Shown here: positions 7,804 to 17,009 of the stretch, one piece after another | How the letters are laid out: each line of letters opens with the position of its first letter | Position numbering within the stretch: position 1 is the stretch's first letter | Source of the DNA: Paenarthrobacter aurescens | GTDB taxonomy: Bacteria > Actinomycetota > Actinomycetes > Actinomycetales > Micrococcaceae | DNA length: 64,000 bases | NCBI RefSeq assembly: GCF_041549525.1 | Contig: NZ_CP157456.1 | Span: forward strand, 3,720,001 to 3,784,000 | Direction: 5' to 3' | Position numbers and translations under genes: made by a program | Notes under the pieces: generated by a model | Seen by the model: only the letters and a program-made list of their open reading frames with translations | What the model was told of the DNA's origin: nothing | The model's database searches: none

Positions 7804-10236
7804 GTGGAACTCGAGAAGGATCAAGCAGGGGAAGTCGTCCGGCAAAAGACGGACTCCACGCAAGGACTGAGTACCGCCGAGGTTGCCGAGAGGGTGGCAG
7901 CCGGGCAGACCAACGCCTTCGTCCAGGACACCAGCCGCAGCGTGTGGAGCATCGTCCGCGCCAATGTGCTCACCCTGTTCAACGGCATCATCCTTGCCTG
8001 CTTCATTGTTCTGTTCGCGATCGGCCGCTGGCAGGATGCGCTCTTCGGCTTCAGCGCCATCGCGAACGCGGTGATCGGCAGCGTCCAGGAATATCGTGCC
8101 AAGAGGGCCTTGGACCGGCTGGCCTTGCTGAACGCGCCGCACGCCCGCGTCTTGCGGGACGGAGCAGAAGCAGAAATCGACCTCGACGATGTTGTCCTGG
8201 ACGACGCCCTTGTCCTGAGGGCCGGTGACCAAGTGCCGGCGGACGGAGTAGTCACCGCTTCACACGGGCTCCAGGTGGACGAGTCCATGCTCACTGGTGA
8301 GTCGGACGCCGTGGAGAAGGCAGAAGGGGATCGGGTGTTGTCCGGCTCAGTGGTGGTGGCCGGCGAGGGCACTGCCGTGGTGGACCGGGTGGGCGCGGAT
8401 TCCTTCGCCAACTCCCTCGCTGCCGAGGCCAGGAAGTTCTCTTTGGTGGCCTCCGAACTTCGCTCCTCCATTGACCGCGTCCTCAAATGGGTCACCTGGT
8501 TTGTTGGCCCGGTTGCGCTGTTGGTTTTGAACGCGCAAATGCTGGCACAGGGCGGGTGGGCCGAAGCCTCGGCGAGTGGAGCGTGGCGTGACGCAGCGAC
8601 CGCCACGATTGCCGCCGTCGTCGCCATGGTCCCTTTGGGACTGGTGCTGATGACCAGCATTACCTTCGCAGTGGGTGCGGTGAAGCTGGCCCGGCAGCAG
8701 GTGCTGGTGCAGGAGCTTCCCGCGGTGGAGGGCCTGGCCCGCGTGGACATCATCTGCCTGGACAAGACCGGAACCCTCACCCAGGGCGACATTGTTTTTG
8801 ACGCCGCCCATCCCCTGACCGACCGCGCCGGTTGGGAGTCCGTGCTCTCCTGGTACGGAATTCAGAACGACGCCAACGCCACGGCTCGCAGCCTCAACAG
8901 CCACTTCACGCAACCACCCGCAGAGGATCCGCTTGACCGGGTGCCCTTCTCCTCCGCCCGTAAGTGGAGCGCGGTGATGTTCGACGACGATATGTGGATC
9001 CTTGGCGGCCCTGAAATGGTGTTTCCCGCCCGTGACGCCGCTGATCCCGTGCAGCAGCAACTTGCCAGCCAAGCTGCGGACCTCGCAGCCACTGGCCGCC
9101 GCACCCTGGTCCTGGCACATGGCACCCCCACGGACGACGAAACCGTTCCGGTAGATGCCGTGCCCGTGGTGCTCCTGACGTTCAAGGAGAACATCCGCCC
9201 CGATGCTGCCGAGACGCTCTCCTATTTCGCCGCCCAGGATGTTGACGTCCGGATCATTTCCGGCGACAACCCTCAGACGGTGGCTGCGATTGCCCGGGAA
9301 GTCGGGCTGGATGCACCGCACGGCTTTGATGCCCGCGAGCTGCCGGAGGATGACCGGGAATTTCTGGAGATCATCAACAACAATGTGGTCTTTGGCCGTG
9401 TGACACCTGATCAGAAGAAACGGATCGTGGTGGCATTGAAAGCTGCCGGCCGCACAGTGGCCATGACCGGCGACGGCGTAAACGACGCCCTGGCCATCAA
9501 GGAAGCGGACATCGGGGTGGCCATGAATTCAGGCGCGGCCGCTACGAAGGCGGTAGCCCGGCTGGTCCTTCTGGACGGCAAATTCTCGCACCTGCCCAGC
9601 GTGGTTGCAGAAGGCCGGCAGGTCATAGCCAACATTGAGCGCGTCTCCATGCTGTTCCTCACCAAGACCGCCTACGCCACTTTCCTGGCCATCGCTTTCG
9701 GCATCCTGTTGCTGCCCTTCCCGTTCCTTCCGCGACAGCTCTCCGTGACTGATGGACTGACCATCGGCATACCTGCGTTCTTCCTGGCACTGCTACCCAA
9801 CGCCCAGCGTTACATTCCGGGCTTCCTCCGGCGGTCCCTCACCTTCGCGGTGCCCGCTGGTGTTTCCGTAACGCTGGGCCTGGCCTCCTATGCCCGGCTG
9901 GCGGCGAACCTGCAGATCCCGGAAGCTGAAATAAGGACCGGGTCAACGCTGATCCTCACCATCATCGGCATCTGGATCCTGGTGGTGCTTTCGCGGCCGG
10001 TCACCCGGTTCAAGGGCATGGTGATCGGGGCGATGATGATCGGGCTGATACTGGTCTATTCCGTGCCGATTGCCCGCGACTTCCTGCAGTTCAAAGATCC
10101 CACGCTGCCCACGGCACTGCTGATCCTGGGAACCTCCGTGGCGTGTATCGCGCTGATTGAGGTGGTCCGCTTCGTTCACCGCCGCGTGGCCTACAGGGAC
10201 GCCCAGGATGCGCTGCGTCACCGGGTTTCGAAGTAG
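7804..10236 (+). CDS. cation-transporting P-type ATPase (CtpE-like)
   Basis: 810 residues from GTG at 7804, preceded by GGGGGAA. P-type order is clear: membrane pair near 45-95, actuator loop TGES (164-167), membrane pair with MVPLGLVLMTS (about 275-285), phosphorylation site DKTGTLT with the phosphorylated Asp at 320, the hinge region TGDGVNDALAIKEADIGVAM, then four to six C-terminal helices. P2-type calcium pumps carry PEGL where this protein has PLGL, so an ion-coordinating Glu is missing. Metal-binding domains and CPC motifs are absent, which argues against a heavy-metal P1B pump. It resembles the actinobacterial CtpE branch; the ion is uncertain. Confidence 0.9.
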   Translation: MELEKDQAGEVVRQKTDSTQGLSTAEVAERVAAGQTNAFVQDTSRSVWSIVRANVLTLFNGIILACFIVLFAIGRWQDALFGFSAIANAVIGSVQEYRAKRALDRLALLNAPHARVLRDGAEAEIDLDDVVLDDALVLRAGDQVPADGVVTASHGLQVDESMLTGESDAVEKAEGDRVLSGSVVVAGEGTAVVDRVGADSFANSLAAEARKFSLVASELRSSIDRVLKWVTWFVGPVALLVLNAQMLAQGGWAEASASGAWRDAATATIAAVVAMVPLGLVLMTSITFAVGAVKLARQQVLVQELPAVEGLARVDIICLDKTGTLTQGDIVFDAAHPLTDRAGWESVLSWYGIQNDANATARSLNSHFTQPPAEDPLDRVPFSSARKWSAVMFDDDMWILGGPEMVFPARDAADPVQQQLASQAADLAATGRRTLVLAHGTPTDDETVPVDAVPVVLLTFKENIRPDAAETLSYFAAQDVDVRIISGDNPQTVAAIAREVGLDAPHGFDARELPEDDREFLEIINNNVVFGRVTPDQKKRIVVALKAAGRTVAMTGDGVNDALAIKEADIGVAMNSGAAATKAVARLVLLDGKFSHLPSVVAEGRQVIANIERVSMLFLTKTAYATFLAIAFGILLLPFPFLPRQLSVTDGLTIGIPAFFLALLPNAQRYIPGFLRRSLTFAVPAGVSVTLGLASYARLAANLQIPEAEIRTGSTLILTIIGIWILVVLSRPVTRFKGMVIGAMMIGLILVYSVPIARDFLQFKDPTLPTALLILGTSVACIALIEVVRFVHRRVAYRDAQDALRHRVSK

Positions 10237-10628
10237 CGGCGACCACGTCCGGTCCACAGCGGAAGCACCACGGCCACCGTTGCAATCGACTGCGAAATCA
10301 CAGCAGACCAATCATTGTCCGCGGCAATGATGAGGTCCAGCACGGCAAAAGCCAGCCCCAGCAGCATGACCGCCGTGGCACCCCTGCGGGCCGCTTCGCT
10401 TCCCCGCGCAACCCCGGAGGCCAGGCTGATGACCAGAAGGCCGAACAGGATCATGCCTGCGCCCAGCAAAGTGATGGGGAGGGCAATGCCGCCGGATTGG
10501 GCTTCAGGGGTGTAGCGCAGGAAGATCGTCAGGATCCCCAGAATGATTTGAGCGATCCCCCCGATGTACATGAGCACCACCGAGAACGTCACCGCACCGG
10601 GCCTCTTAGGGCTCTCCCGCGTCGTCAT
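10218..10628 (-). CDS. small integral membrane protein, four predicted helices
   Basis: 136 residues from ATG at 10628 (MTTRESPKRPGAVTF); an in-frame ATG at 10670 would add 14 residues and neither has a strong ribosome site. Four hydrophobic segments fill most of the protein (VVLMYIGGIAQIILGILTIF, ITLLGAGMILFGLLVISLA, AVMLLGLAFAVLDLIIA, SIATVAVVLPLW). Its 3' end overlaps the convergent ATPase gene by 19 bp. No family function is recognised. Confidence 0.75.
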   Translation of the reverse strand: MTTRESPKRPGAVTFSVVLMYIGGIAQIILGILTIFLRYTPEAQSGGIALPITLLGAGMILFGLLVISLASGVARGSEAARRGATAVMLLGLAFAVLDLIIAADNDWSAVISQSIATVAVVLPLWTGRGRRYFETR

Positions 10629-10761
10629 GAACTGAGCATAGACGAGCCCCCGGGACTGCCGGCACTGCATCAGGGGCGCTCAACACCCTTTGTCACATAA
10701 TTAACCATCCATTCACGCTGCTATTGAACCCCGTCAACTAAGGCTTCTTAGTGTCGGCACT

Positions 10762-12357
10762 ATGGAAAACATCTCCCGTAGATCCCTCATCTCAGCCGGC
10801 ATCGGGGCCGGGCTCGTCGCCGCGTTGCCTGGCACCGCCGTCGCCAGTCCCGCCGTCGCCACGTCAACAGCGGACGACGCCGGTCTCCGCACCGATCCGT
10901 TCACGCTGGGCATCGCGTCGGGCGAACCGTGGCCCGACGGCTTCGTCATCTGGACCCGCCTGGCGGTGAACCCCGTGGCCGAGGATGGCCTGGGCAGCAT
11001 GCCCTCCCGCAACGTCGCCGTCGCCTGGGAGGTGGCAGAAGACCCTGCGATGCGCCGGGTAGTAGCCCGCGGCGTCGAACATGCGAGGATCGAAACCGCC
11101 CACTCAGTGCACGTCGAGCTGAGAGGGCTCAGGCCTGGCCGCGAATACTTCTACCGTTTCCGCACCGGACGGCACCTGAGCGCGGTTGGCCGCACGCTGA
11201 CGAGCCCGGCCCCTGGTGAGACGCCCGCTGCCTTGGCCATGGCATTCGCCAGCTGCGCCCAGTACGAGCACGGCTACTTCACTGCGTACAAGCGGTTGGC
11301 CGAGGACCACCCGGACCTGGTGCTGCACCTGGGCGACTACCTCTATGAATACAAGAAGGACAGCTACGTGATCGGCGGCGGCAACCCCCGCGATCACGAA
11401 GGCCCGGAAACTGTCAGCCTGGCGGGCTACCGTCAACGGCACGCCCAGTACAAGTCCGACGCCGATCTGCAGGCCGCGCACGCGATCGCACCATGGCTGG
11501 TGGTGTGGGATGACCACGAGGTGGACAACAACTGGGCGGACGAGATCCCGGAGAACAACGATCCCGCCCAGCTCAATGACACCACGGAGCATTTCCGGCA
11601 GCGCCGTTCGGCGGCCTTCCAGGCGTACTACGAGAACATGCCCCTGCGCCGGTCATCCGTTCCCGCCGGGTTCGACATGAAGATCTACCGCACCATTCAG
11701 TGGGGCCAGCTGGCCAACTTCCACATGATGGACACCCGGCAGTACCGGGATGATCAGCTCGCAGGTGACGGCTGGCGGAAGAACGTGGCCGGGCGCTTGG
11801 CCGAAAACCGCACCATCACCGGCGCCGAGCAGGAGAAATGGCTACTGGACGGCTTCAAGAACTCCACGCAGCGCTGGGACATCCTGGGCCAACAGGTTTT
11901 CTTCGCCGAGCGGGACCGGGACAAGGCGCCGGACATCGACGACGTCTCCATGGACGGCTGGGACGGTTACGCTTCCTCCCGCCGCCGCATCACCCAGGGT
12001 TGGGTGGACGCGAAGGTGCGCAACGCCGTCGTACTCACCGGCGACGTTCACCGCCACTGGGCCACCGACCTCAAGGTGGACTACAAAGACCCGGCGGCGC
12101 CAGTGGTCGGCTCCGAACTGGTGTGCTCGTCCATTACCTCCACCGGCGACGGCACCGGCTCCATCACCGACCCCACCATGGCGTGGAACCCGCACCTGAA
12201 GTTCTACAACGACAACCGCGGCTACGTGAACACGCGCATCACCAATGACGCCATGACCGCCGACTTCCGCGTGCTGGACTACGTCACCACGCCGGGCGCT
12301 CCGGTCAGCACGAAGAAGTCGTTCACCATCGAAGACGGCGTACCGGGCCTCGCCTGA
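10762..12357 (+). CDS. phoD: alkaline phosphatase D / phosphodiesterase, Tat-secreted
   Basis: 531 residues. The Tat signal (NISRRSLISAGIGAGLVAAL, cut after ASPAVA) exports the folded, metal-loaded enzyme. The N-terminal PhoD domain (DPFTLGIASGEPWPDGFVIWTRLA) precedes the metallophosphatase core, with metal ligands in ASCAQYEHGYF (the Asp equivalent is in HLGDYLYEYKK), WDDHEVDNNW and VVLTGDVHRHWATDL. It hydrolyses phosphomonoesters or diesters outside the cell for phosphate acquisition. A perfect 6-bp hairpin (ACTAAG/CTTAGT, 10737-10752) ends 9 nt before the start. No convincing PHO box was found. Confidence 0.95.
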   Translation: MENISRRSLISAGIGAGLVAALPGTAVASPAVATSTADDAGLRTDPFTLGIASGEPWPDGFVIWTRLAVNPVAEDGLGSMPSRNVAVAWEVAEDPAMRRVVARGVEHARIETAHSVHVELRGLRPGREYFYRFRTGRHLSAVGRTLTSPAPGETPAALAMAFASCAQYEHGYFTAYKRLAEDHPDLVLHLGDYLYEYKKDSYVIGGGNPRDHEGPETVSLAGYRQRHAQYKSDADLQAAHAIAPWLVVWDDHEVDNNWADEIPENNDPAQLNDTTEHFRQRRSAAFQAYYENMPLRRSSVPAGFDMKIYRTIQWGQLANFHMMDTRQYRDDQLAGDGWRKNVAGRLAENRTITGAEQEKWLLDGFKNSTQRWDILGQQVFFAERDRDKAPDIDDVSMDGWDGYASSRRRITQGWVDAKVRNAVVLTGDVHRHWATDLKVDYKDPAAPVVGSELVCSSITSTGDGTGSITDPTMAWNPHLKFYNDNRGYVNTRITNDAMTADFRVLDYVTTPGAPVSTKKSFTIEDGVPGLA

Positions 12358-12416
12358 GTTTTTGTACAGATAATGCCCTCCTCAGGCGGCTTTAGGGGCA
12401 TTATCTGTACAAAAAC
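12358..12416. repeat. long perfect palindrome, bidirectional-terminator-like intergenic repeat (copy 1)
   Basis: Arms 12358-12378 and 12396-12416 are perfectly complementary over 21 bp with a 17-nt loop. The left arm begins directly after the phoD TGA with GTTTTTGTACAG and ends ATAATGCCC. Read as RNA from either side, the stem is flanked by T-rich (or A-rich) bases like an intrinsic terminator. A diverged copy occupies 48549-48607. Confidence 0.85.
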
Positions 12417-12504
12417 CCGGCCGTGCGCCGTGCACTACGGGCATCTGCGGGAGTAGCCTTGTTCCAGTTGATGTAGTTGATCTCCGTCCGGCTGGGGTTC
12501 TGCC

Positions 12505-13164
12505 GTGGGCCATGTGCGTTCGTCGCTGTCCGATCTCCTGGGGGTACTTTCCGACGCCGTCACCCCGCAGCATGTGAGGTTCGACGACGGGTCCCCCACC
12601 GCGGTCGTACCGCCGCCTGACGCTCCGGTCACGGTACGGGCCGTCACGCTCAGCCGCGTGGGAAGGTCCCGGAACGAAGGGCCAGTCCTGGACCTTGAGC
12701 TGAAAGTGGCCGTGGAGTGCCATGGCCCTGAGCAGCTGGACAACATGGAACAACTCCTCCTCGCGGTGGAACTCCACAGCCAATACTCGGTGATCTCCAA
12801 CGGTGAACTCCAGTTCGAGGAGTACTCCGCAGCGATCGAACAGGGGCTGGGTTTCTTGGTGCGCATCCCTGTATCCCTTCCTTTCGAGGAACCCTCGCAG
12901 CTGCCCGCCCCGTCTGAAACGGGCACGTCCGGAACCGTGCGGCGCATCCGGGGAAGACTGGTGGACGGCCACAACAAAGGCATCCCGGACGCCTACATCC
13001 ATGCCCACTCCTCCGCCAACGCCGTGGTCAGTGACGCAACGGGACACTTCGAGGTACTGACCTCCTCGGAGGAACTTCAGCACTTCGCTGTTGCTGTGGA
13101 CGGCACGGAGCGGGAGATTTCCGCCAGCACCAAACGCCAACCGGTGATTATTCGCTGGCCCTGA
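12505..13164 (+). CDS. hypothetical protein with carboxypeptidase-regulatory-like C-terminal domain
   Basis: 219 residues from GTG at 12505 (start uncertain, weak ribosome site). The first 130 residues are a soluble domain I do not recognise; its opening SSLSDLLGVLSDAVTP and beta-rich LDLELKVAVE loosely recall Pvc16/DUF4255-type proteins, but this is weak. Residues about 145-215 (RIRGRLVDGHNKGIPDAYIH, VVSDATGHFEVL) match the beta-sandwich carboxypeptidase-regulatory-like fold. No signal peptide. It lies between phoD and alaA with no obvious functional link. Confidence 0.7.
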   Translation: MGHVRSSLSDLLGVLSDAVTPQHVRFDDGSPTAVVPPPDAPVTVRAVTLSRVGRSRNEGPVLDLELKVAVECHGPEQLDNMEQLLLAVELHSQYSVISNGELQFEEYSAAIEQGLGFLVRIPVSLPFEEPSQLPAPSETGTSGTVRRIRGRLVDGHNKGIPDAYIHAHSSANAVVSDATGHFEVLTSSEELQHFAVAVDGTEREISASTKRQPVIIRWP

Positions 13165-13197
13165 TTCCGGACTGATTTACCCGGGCAGGCCGGTGAC

Positions 13198-14448
13198 ATG
13201 AAAAGATCAACCATGCGTCCGATGCAGCACTCCAGCAAACTCCAGAATGTCCGCTACGAACTCCGTGGGCCCATCCTCCAAGCGGCCAAGGCCATGGAGG
13301 CCGAAGGGCACCGTATCCTCAAGATGAACCTCGGAGACACCGCGCCATTTGGGCTTGAAGCTCCGGAGTCCGTAGTGGTGGACATGATCCACCACCTTCG
13401 AGGTGCGCAGGGGTACAGCGATTCGAAGGGCATTTTCTCCGCCCGCACCGCCATCTCGCAGTACTACCAAACCCGCGGACTGATGACGATCGGCGTCGAG
13501 GACGTGTTTGTTGGCAACGGCGTCAGTGAGCTCATCTCCATGACCCTGCAGGCATTCATGGAGAACGGCGACGAAATCCTCATCCCGGCACCCGATTACC
13601 CCTTGTGGACCGCGGCAGTGACCCTGACGGGCGGCAACCCCGTTCACTACCTGTGTGATGAGGAGGAGAACTGGTGGCCGGACATGGCCGATGTTGAAGC
13701 CAGGATCACCCCGCGCACCAAGGGCATAGTGATCATCAACCCGAACAACCCCACCGGTGCCGTCTACCCCCGCCACATTCTGGAGCAGTTCGCAGCGCTC
13801 GCCAGGAAGCACGATCTTGTGCTGTTCTCGGATGAGATCTACGAGAAGATCCGGTACGTGGACGCGCCCCATATCCATACTGCGGCTGTTGCGGAGGACG
13901 TCTGCGTGCTGACGTTCAGCGGCTTGTCCAAGGCCTACCGCATGCCCGGATACCGGGCCGGCTGGGTTGCCGTCACCGGCCCCCGGACCGTAACTGCCGC
14001 ATACCGGGAGTCGTTGGAACTGCTGGCCTCGCTGCGCCTGTGCGCCAACGTTCCGGCCCAACACGCCATCCAGACCTGCCTTGGCGGGTATCAGAGCATC
14101 GAAGCGCTCATCCGGCCCGGCGGCCGGCTCCGCGAGCAGCGGGACCTGGCATGGAAGTTGTTGACCGCCATTCCGGGCGTTTCCTGCGTCCCGGCAGCCG
14201 GTGCCATGTACCTCTTCCCCAAGCTGGATCCGGAGATCTACCCCATCGCCTCGGATGAGAAGTTCGTCCTCCAACTCCTGCAGGAGCAGAAGATCCTGGT
14301 CTCGCATGGAACAGCATTCAACTGGCCCACGCCGGACCACTTCCGCTTTGTGATCCTGCCGGCCGTTGAGGACATCGAAGAGGCAGTACGCCGGATTTCC
14401 ACCTACCTCGCGGCGTACCGGAACCGCCCGGCGGACGCACCCAACTAA
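13198..14448 (+). CDS. alaA: glutamate-pyruvate aminotransferase (alanine transaminase)
   Basis: 416 residues; ATGs at 13198, 13213 and 13222 are all possible. The protein follows E. coli AlaA almost motif by motif: QHSSKLQNVRYELRGPIL, NLGDTAPFGLEAPE, VGNGVSELISMTLQA, ILIPAPDYPLWTAAVTL, IVIINPNNPTGAVY, and the PLP-lysine in TFSGLSKAYRMPGYRAGWV, then SLRLCANVPAQHAIQTCLGG. It makes alanine from pyruvate and glutamate in the cytoplasm using PLP. It has its own upstream gap and looks monocistronic. Confidence 0.95.
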   Translation: MKRSTMRPMQHSSKLQNVRYELRGPILQAAKAMEAEGHRILKMNLGDTAPFGLEAPESVVVDMIHHLRGAQGYSDSKGIFSARTAISQYYQTRGLMTIGVEDVFVGNGVSELISMTLQAFMENGDEILIPAPDYPLWTAAVTLTGGNPVHYLCDEEENWWPDMADVEARITPRTKGIVIINPNNPTGAVYPRHILEQFAALARKHDLVLFSDEIYEKIRYVDAPHIHTAAVAEDVCVLTFSGLSKAYRMPGYRAGWVAVTGPRTVTAAYRESLELLASLRLCANVPAQHAIQTCLGGYQSIEALIRPGGRLREQRDLAWKLLTAIPGVSCVPAAGAMYLFPKLDPEIYPIASDEKFVLQLLQEQKILVSHGTAFNWPTPDHFRFVILPAVEDIEEAVRRISTYLAAYRNRPADAPN

Positions 14449-14475
14449 GCAGCACTCCGCTGGGTGGGGAAGCAG

Positions 14476-15513
14476 TTACAGCGCGGGGTCCACCATGGTC
14501 ATGCCAGCGGGATTGGCCTTATCAAAACCGGGCAGCAGCACCGCAGCTTCCTCCAAACCAATGGTGCGTTCGATCAGCAGCTGTGGCTGGAGCGCACCCT
14601 GCTCAATGAGCGCCATCATGCCCGGATAGTCCACAGCAGCCATGCCGTGACTGCCCAGGAGGTCCAGTTCCCAACCGATCACGCGGGCCATGGGTACCTG
14701 CGGGTTGCCGTCGATGGACGGCAGCAAACCGATCTGGACGTGCCGGCCACGCCTGCGAAGGCTCAGGATCGCGTCCGCGCAGGTTTGTTCACTTCCGACG
14801 GCGTCTACCGCAACATGGCTGCCTCCACCGGAGAGTCCGTGGATTGCGGCCGGAATGTCAGCACCATCGGCAAGCACAGTATGGTCCGCCCCCAAACGCG
14901 CGGCCACAGCCAGGGCTTCGGGGTTGCGGTCCACGGCAACAACCCGTGCTCCCATGGCCTTGGCAATCATCACAGAGCTCAGCCCCACACCGCCGGCGCC
15001 CACAACAGTTACCCACTCGCCAGCCTTGACCTGCGCCCGCGCTGCCATCGCACGGTAAGCCGTGGCGAAGCGGCAGCCGAGGCTTGCCGCCGTCGTAAAT
15101 TCAACGCCGTCAGGGATGGCAACCAAGTTGCTGTCAGCAGCGTGCAGAGCCACAAATTCAGCGAACGAACCCCAGTGCGTGAAGCCGGGCTGCTGCTGGT
15201 CCGGGCAGACCTGCGCCTCGCCGGCCAGGCACCATTCGCAGGTGCCGCACCCGCAGACGAACGGGACGGTGACGCGCTGGCCCACTTTCCAATGCTGAAC
15301 GCCTTCCCCCACGGAGTCGATCACGCCGGCGAGCTCGTGGCCCGGCACATGGGTCATGGCAATGTCATCATGCCCGGCCCAGGCATGCCAGTCGCTGCGG
15401 CACATGCCTGTTGCCAACACTTTCACCACCACACCTCCCGCGGGAGCCTGGGGTTTGGCCACTTCCCTGACGTCGGGCTGGGTCCGGACCTCATCAAAAA
15501 CTACTGCGCGCAC
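14476..15513 (-). CDS. zinc-dependent alcohol dehydrogenase, MDR family
   Basis: 345 residues from GTG at 15513 (MRAVVFDEVRTQPDV), which matches the family N-terminus; an ATG at 15585 would add 24 atypical residues and run close to the divergent gene. Catalytic zinc ligands are in GMCRSDWHAW and PGHELAG, and the structural zinc site is the four-Cys loop CGCGTCEWCLAGEAQVC. NAD binding: VTVVGAGGVGLSSVMIAKAMGA. It oxidises or reduces an alcohol/aldehyde; the substrate is unknown. It runs opposite to the ECF41 locus. Confidence 0.92.
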   Translation of the reverse strand: MRAVVFDEVRTQPDVREVAKPQAPAGGVVVKVLATGMCRSDWHAWAGHDDIAMTHVPGHELAGVIDSVGEGVQHWKVGQRVTVPFVCGCGTCEWCLAGEAQVCPDQQQPGFTHWGSFAEFVALHAADSNLVAIPDGVEFTTAASLGCRFATAYRAMAARAQVKAGEWVTVVGAGGVGLSSVMIAKAMGARVVAVDRNPEALAVAARLGADHTVLADGADIPAAIHGLSGGGSHVAVDAVGSEQTCADAILSLRRRGRHVQIGLLPSIDGNPQVPMARVIGWELDLLGSHGMAAVDYPGMMALIEQGALQPQLLIERTIGLEEAAVLLPGFDKANPAGMTMVDPAL

Positions 15514-15534
15514 GCCACTGACTCTAACAATCCC

Positions 15535-15561
15535 TGTCACACTTCCGGCGTCCTTTACGAC
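15535..15561 (+). promoter_or_regulatory. candidate ECF41-dependent promoter of the carboxymuconolactone decarboxylase gene
   Basis: TGTCACA (15535-15541), 16 nt, then CGAC (15558-15561). The known ECF41 consensus is TGTCACA-N16-CGTC, so there is one mismatch. It sits about 38 nt before the gene at 15600, whose downstream neighbour is an ECF41 sigma factor. Confidence 0.55.
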
Positions 15562-15599
15562 ACCCCTGGTGTAAGGCTCCATCACTGAAGGGAAACATC

Positions 15600-16058
15600 A
15601 TGCCCCGCATCAACATCGGCCGCAGCAACAAGCTGGGCTACGCCGCTGTCATCGGACTGGAAGGTTACGCCCGCACGTCCGTGGATCCGGACCTGTATGA
15701 ACTCATCAAGCTTCGCGCCTCCATCCTCAACGGCTGCGGCTTCTGCGTGGATATGCACGCCACCGACGGACGAAAGCGCGGCATACCTTCCCGCAAGCTG
15801 CACGCAGTTGCGGCATGGCAGCACTCGAAAGTGTTCTTCGATGCCCGCGAACAGGCCGTACTCGCCCTCACTGATGCATTGACCCAGCTCGGCCCGGACA
15901 CTGTCACCGATGAAATCTGGAACGCTGCGGCCATGCATTTTGATGACAGCCAAATGGGCGGCTTGATCCTAGCCATCTCCACCATCAACGTGTGGAACAG
16001 AATCGCCATCAGCACGCAAATGGAGCCGCCGTTGGATGAGAAGAATCCGCTGGTCTGA
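15600..16058 (+). CDS. carboxymuconolactone decarboxylase / AhpD-like protein
   Basis: 152 residues, ATG at 15600 after GAAGGGAAACATC. The AhpD-type redox motif is seen as LNGCGFCVDMHATDGRKRG (CxxC with a following His). Such small helical proteins act as peroxidase-coupled thiol reductants or decarboxylases. It lies 17 bp before the ECF41 sigma gene. ECF41 factors are nearly always linked to a carboxymuconolactone decarboxylase, oxidoreductase or epimerase gene which they control, so this is the probable target. Confidence 0.92.
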   Translation: MPRINIGRSNKLGYAAVIGLEGYARTSVDPDLYELIKLRASILNGCGFCVDMHATDGRKRGIPSRKLHAVAAWQHSKVFFDAREQAVLALTDALTQLGPDTVTDEIWNAAAMHFDDSQMGGLILAISTINVWNRIAISTQMEPPLDEKNPLV

Positions 16059-16075
16059 ACGGTAGCGTTGGCAGC

Positions 16076-16969
16076 ATGAGTCTTGCGGTGTCGGCCACTT
16101 CGGCGTGGCTGAGTGAACGGAATCGCCTCCTGGGGATCGCCTACAGAATGCTGGGCGACTTCGGGCATGCGGAGGATGTGGTTTCCGAGGTGGCGATCGA
16201 TGCTGTGCAGAGGGAACGGAACGCGGACCCCGTGGATTCCTGGCCGGCCTGGCTGACAACCGTGTGTGTGCGGCGCTCAGTTGACCGGGTCCGCCAGCTC
16301 GCCGCCGTGCGTGAGGATTACACCGGCCCGTGGCTGCCCGAGCCGGTTGACACCTCCAAGCTCCCGGACGAAGCGGTGGCCAACCGCGAACTCCTGTCCT
16401 TGACCCTGTTGCACTTGGCCGAACAACTGGCTCCAGAGGCGCGGGCAGCTTTGGTTCTGCACAGGGCTTTCGGGATGTCCGCCCCGGAAATAGGAGACAT
16501 TCTCGAAAAGACCCCGGCTGCGGTACGCCAAATGATTTCCCGTGCCGGGCGTCGTTTGGACATCGACCCTGAGGCGCCCGCTCCCCGGGCGAGGGATCGA
16601 GTGGCCTTGGAGAAGCTGGTGCGGGCCATCGAACAGGGAGACATTGACACGGTTGTAGCCATGCTGGATGGGGATGCTGTTCTGTGGGCCGATGGCGGCG
16701 GCAAGGTCAAGAGCGCCATGAATCCGTTGTTCGGGGCAGCCAGGATTGCGCGCTTCTTCGCGGGCATCCTCGGCAAAGCGGTGGTTTTCGATCCTGTGCA
16801 GCCGGTGAGCGTTGGGATCATGGGGGTCAATGGCGAGGCGGCCATGGTGCTCAGGCATCATGGCCGCTCCGACATCCTGGTGATCAACACCGGCCCGGAT
16901 GGGAGCATCCGGGAACTGCGCCAAGTGTCCAACCCGGACAAACTGACTCGGGTTTCGCTGGAAGGTTAG
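16076..16969 (+). CDS. ECF41-family RNA polymerase sigma factor (SigJ-like)
   Basis: 297 residues. Region sigma2 (NRLLGIAYRMLGDFGHAEDVV) and sigma4 (HRAFGMSAPEIGDILEKTPA, AVRQMISRAGRRLD) are followed by a SnoaL-like C-terminal extension (about 190-295). Both ECF41 signatures are present: WLPEP in the linker (residues 84-88) and DGGGK in the extension. In this family the extension replaces an anti-sigma factor and both inhibits and activates the sigma. It is co-directional with, and presumably drives, the preceding decarboxylase gene. Confidence 0.93.
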   Translation: MSLAVSATSAWLSERNRLLGIAYRMLGDFGHAEDVVSEVAIDAVQRERNADPVDSWPAWLTTVCVRRSVDRVRQLAAVREDYTGPWLPEPVDTSKLPDEAVANRELLSLTLLHLAEQLAPEARAALVLHRAFGMSAPEIGDILEKTPAAVRQMISRAGRRLDIDPEAPAPRARDRVALEKLVRAIEQGDIDTVVAMLDGDAVLWADGGGKVKSAMNPLFGAARIARFFAGILGKAVVFDPVQPVSVGIMGVNGEAAMVLRHHGRSDILVINTGPDGSIRELRQVSNPDKLTRVSLEG

Positions 16970-17009
16970 ATCAGGGGTCGTTTCCAGGTGTTTGCTGGGG
17001 CAAAGAGGG

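Noticed and set aside
10680..10760. Possible PHO box before phoD
   Set aside because: Some 11-bp spaced words loosely resemble GTTCACC, but no two repeats match well enough to call.
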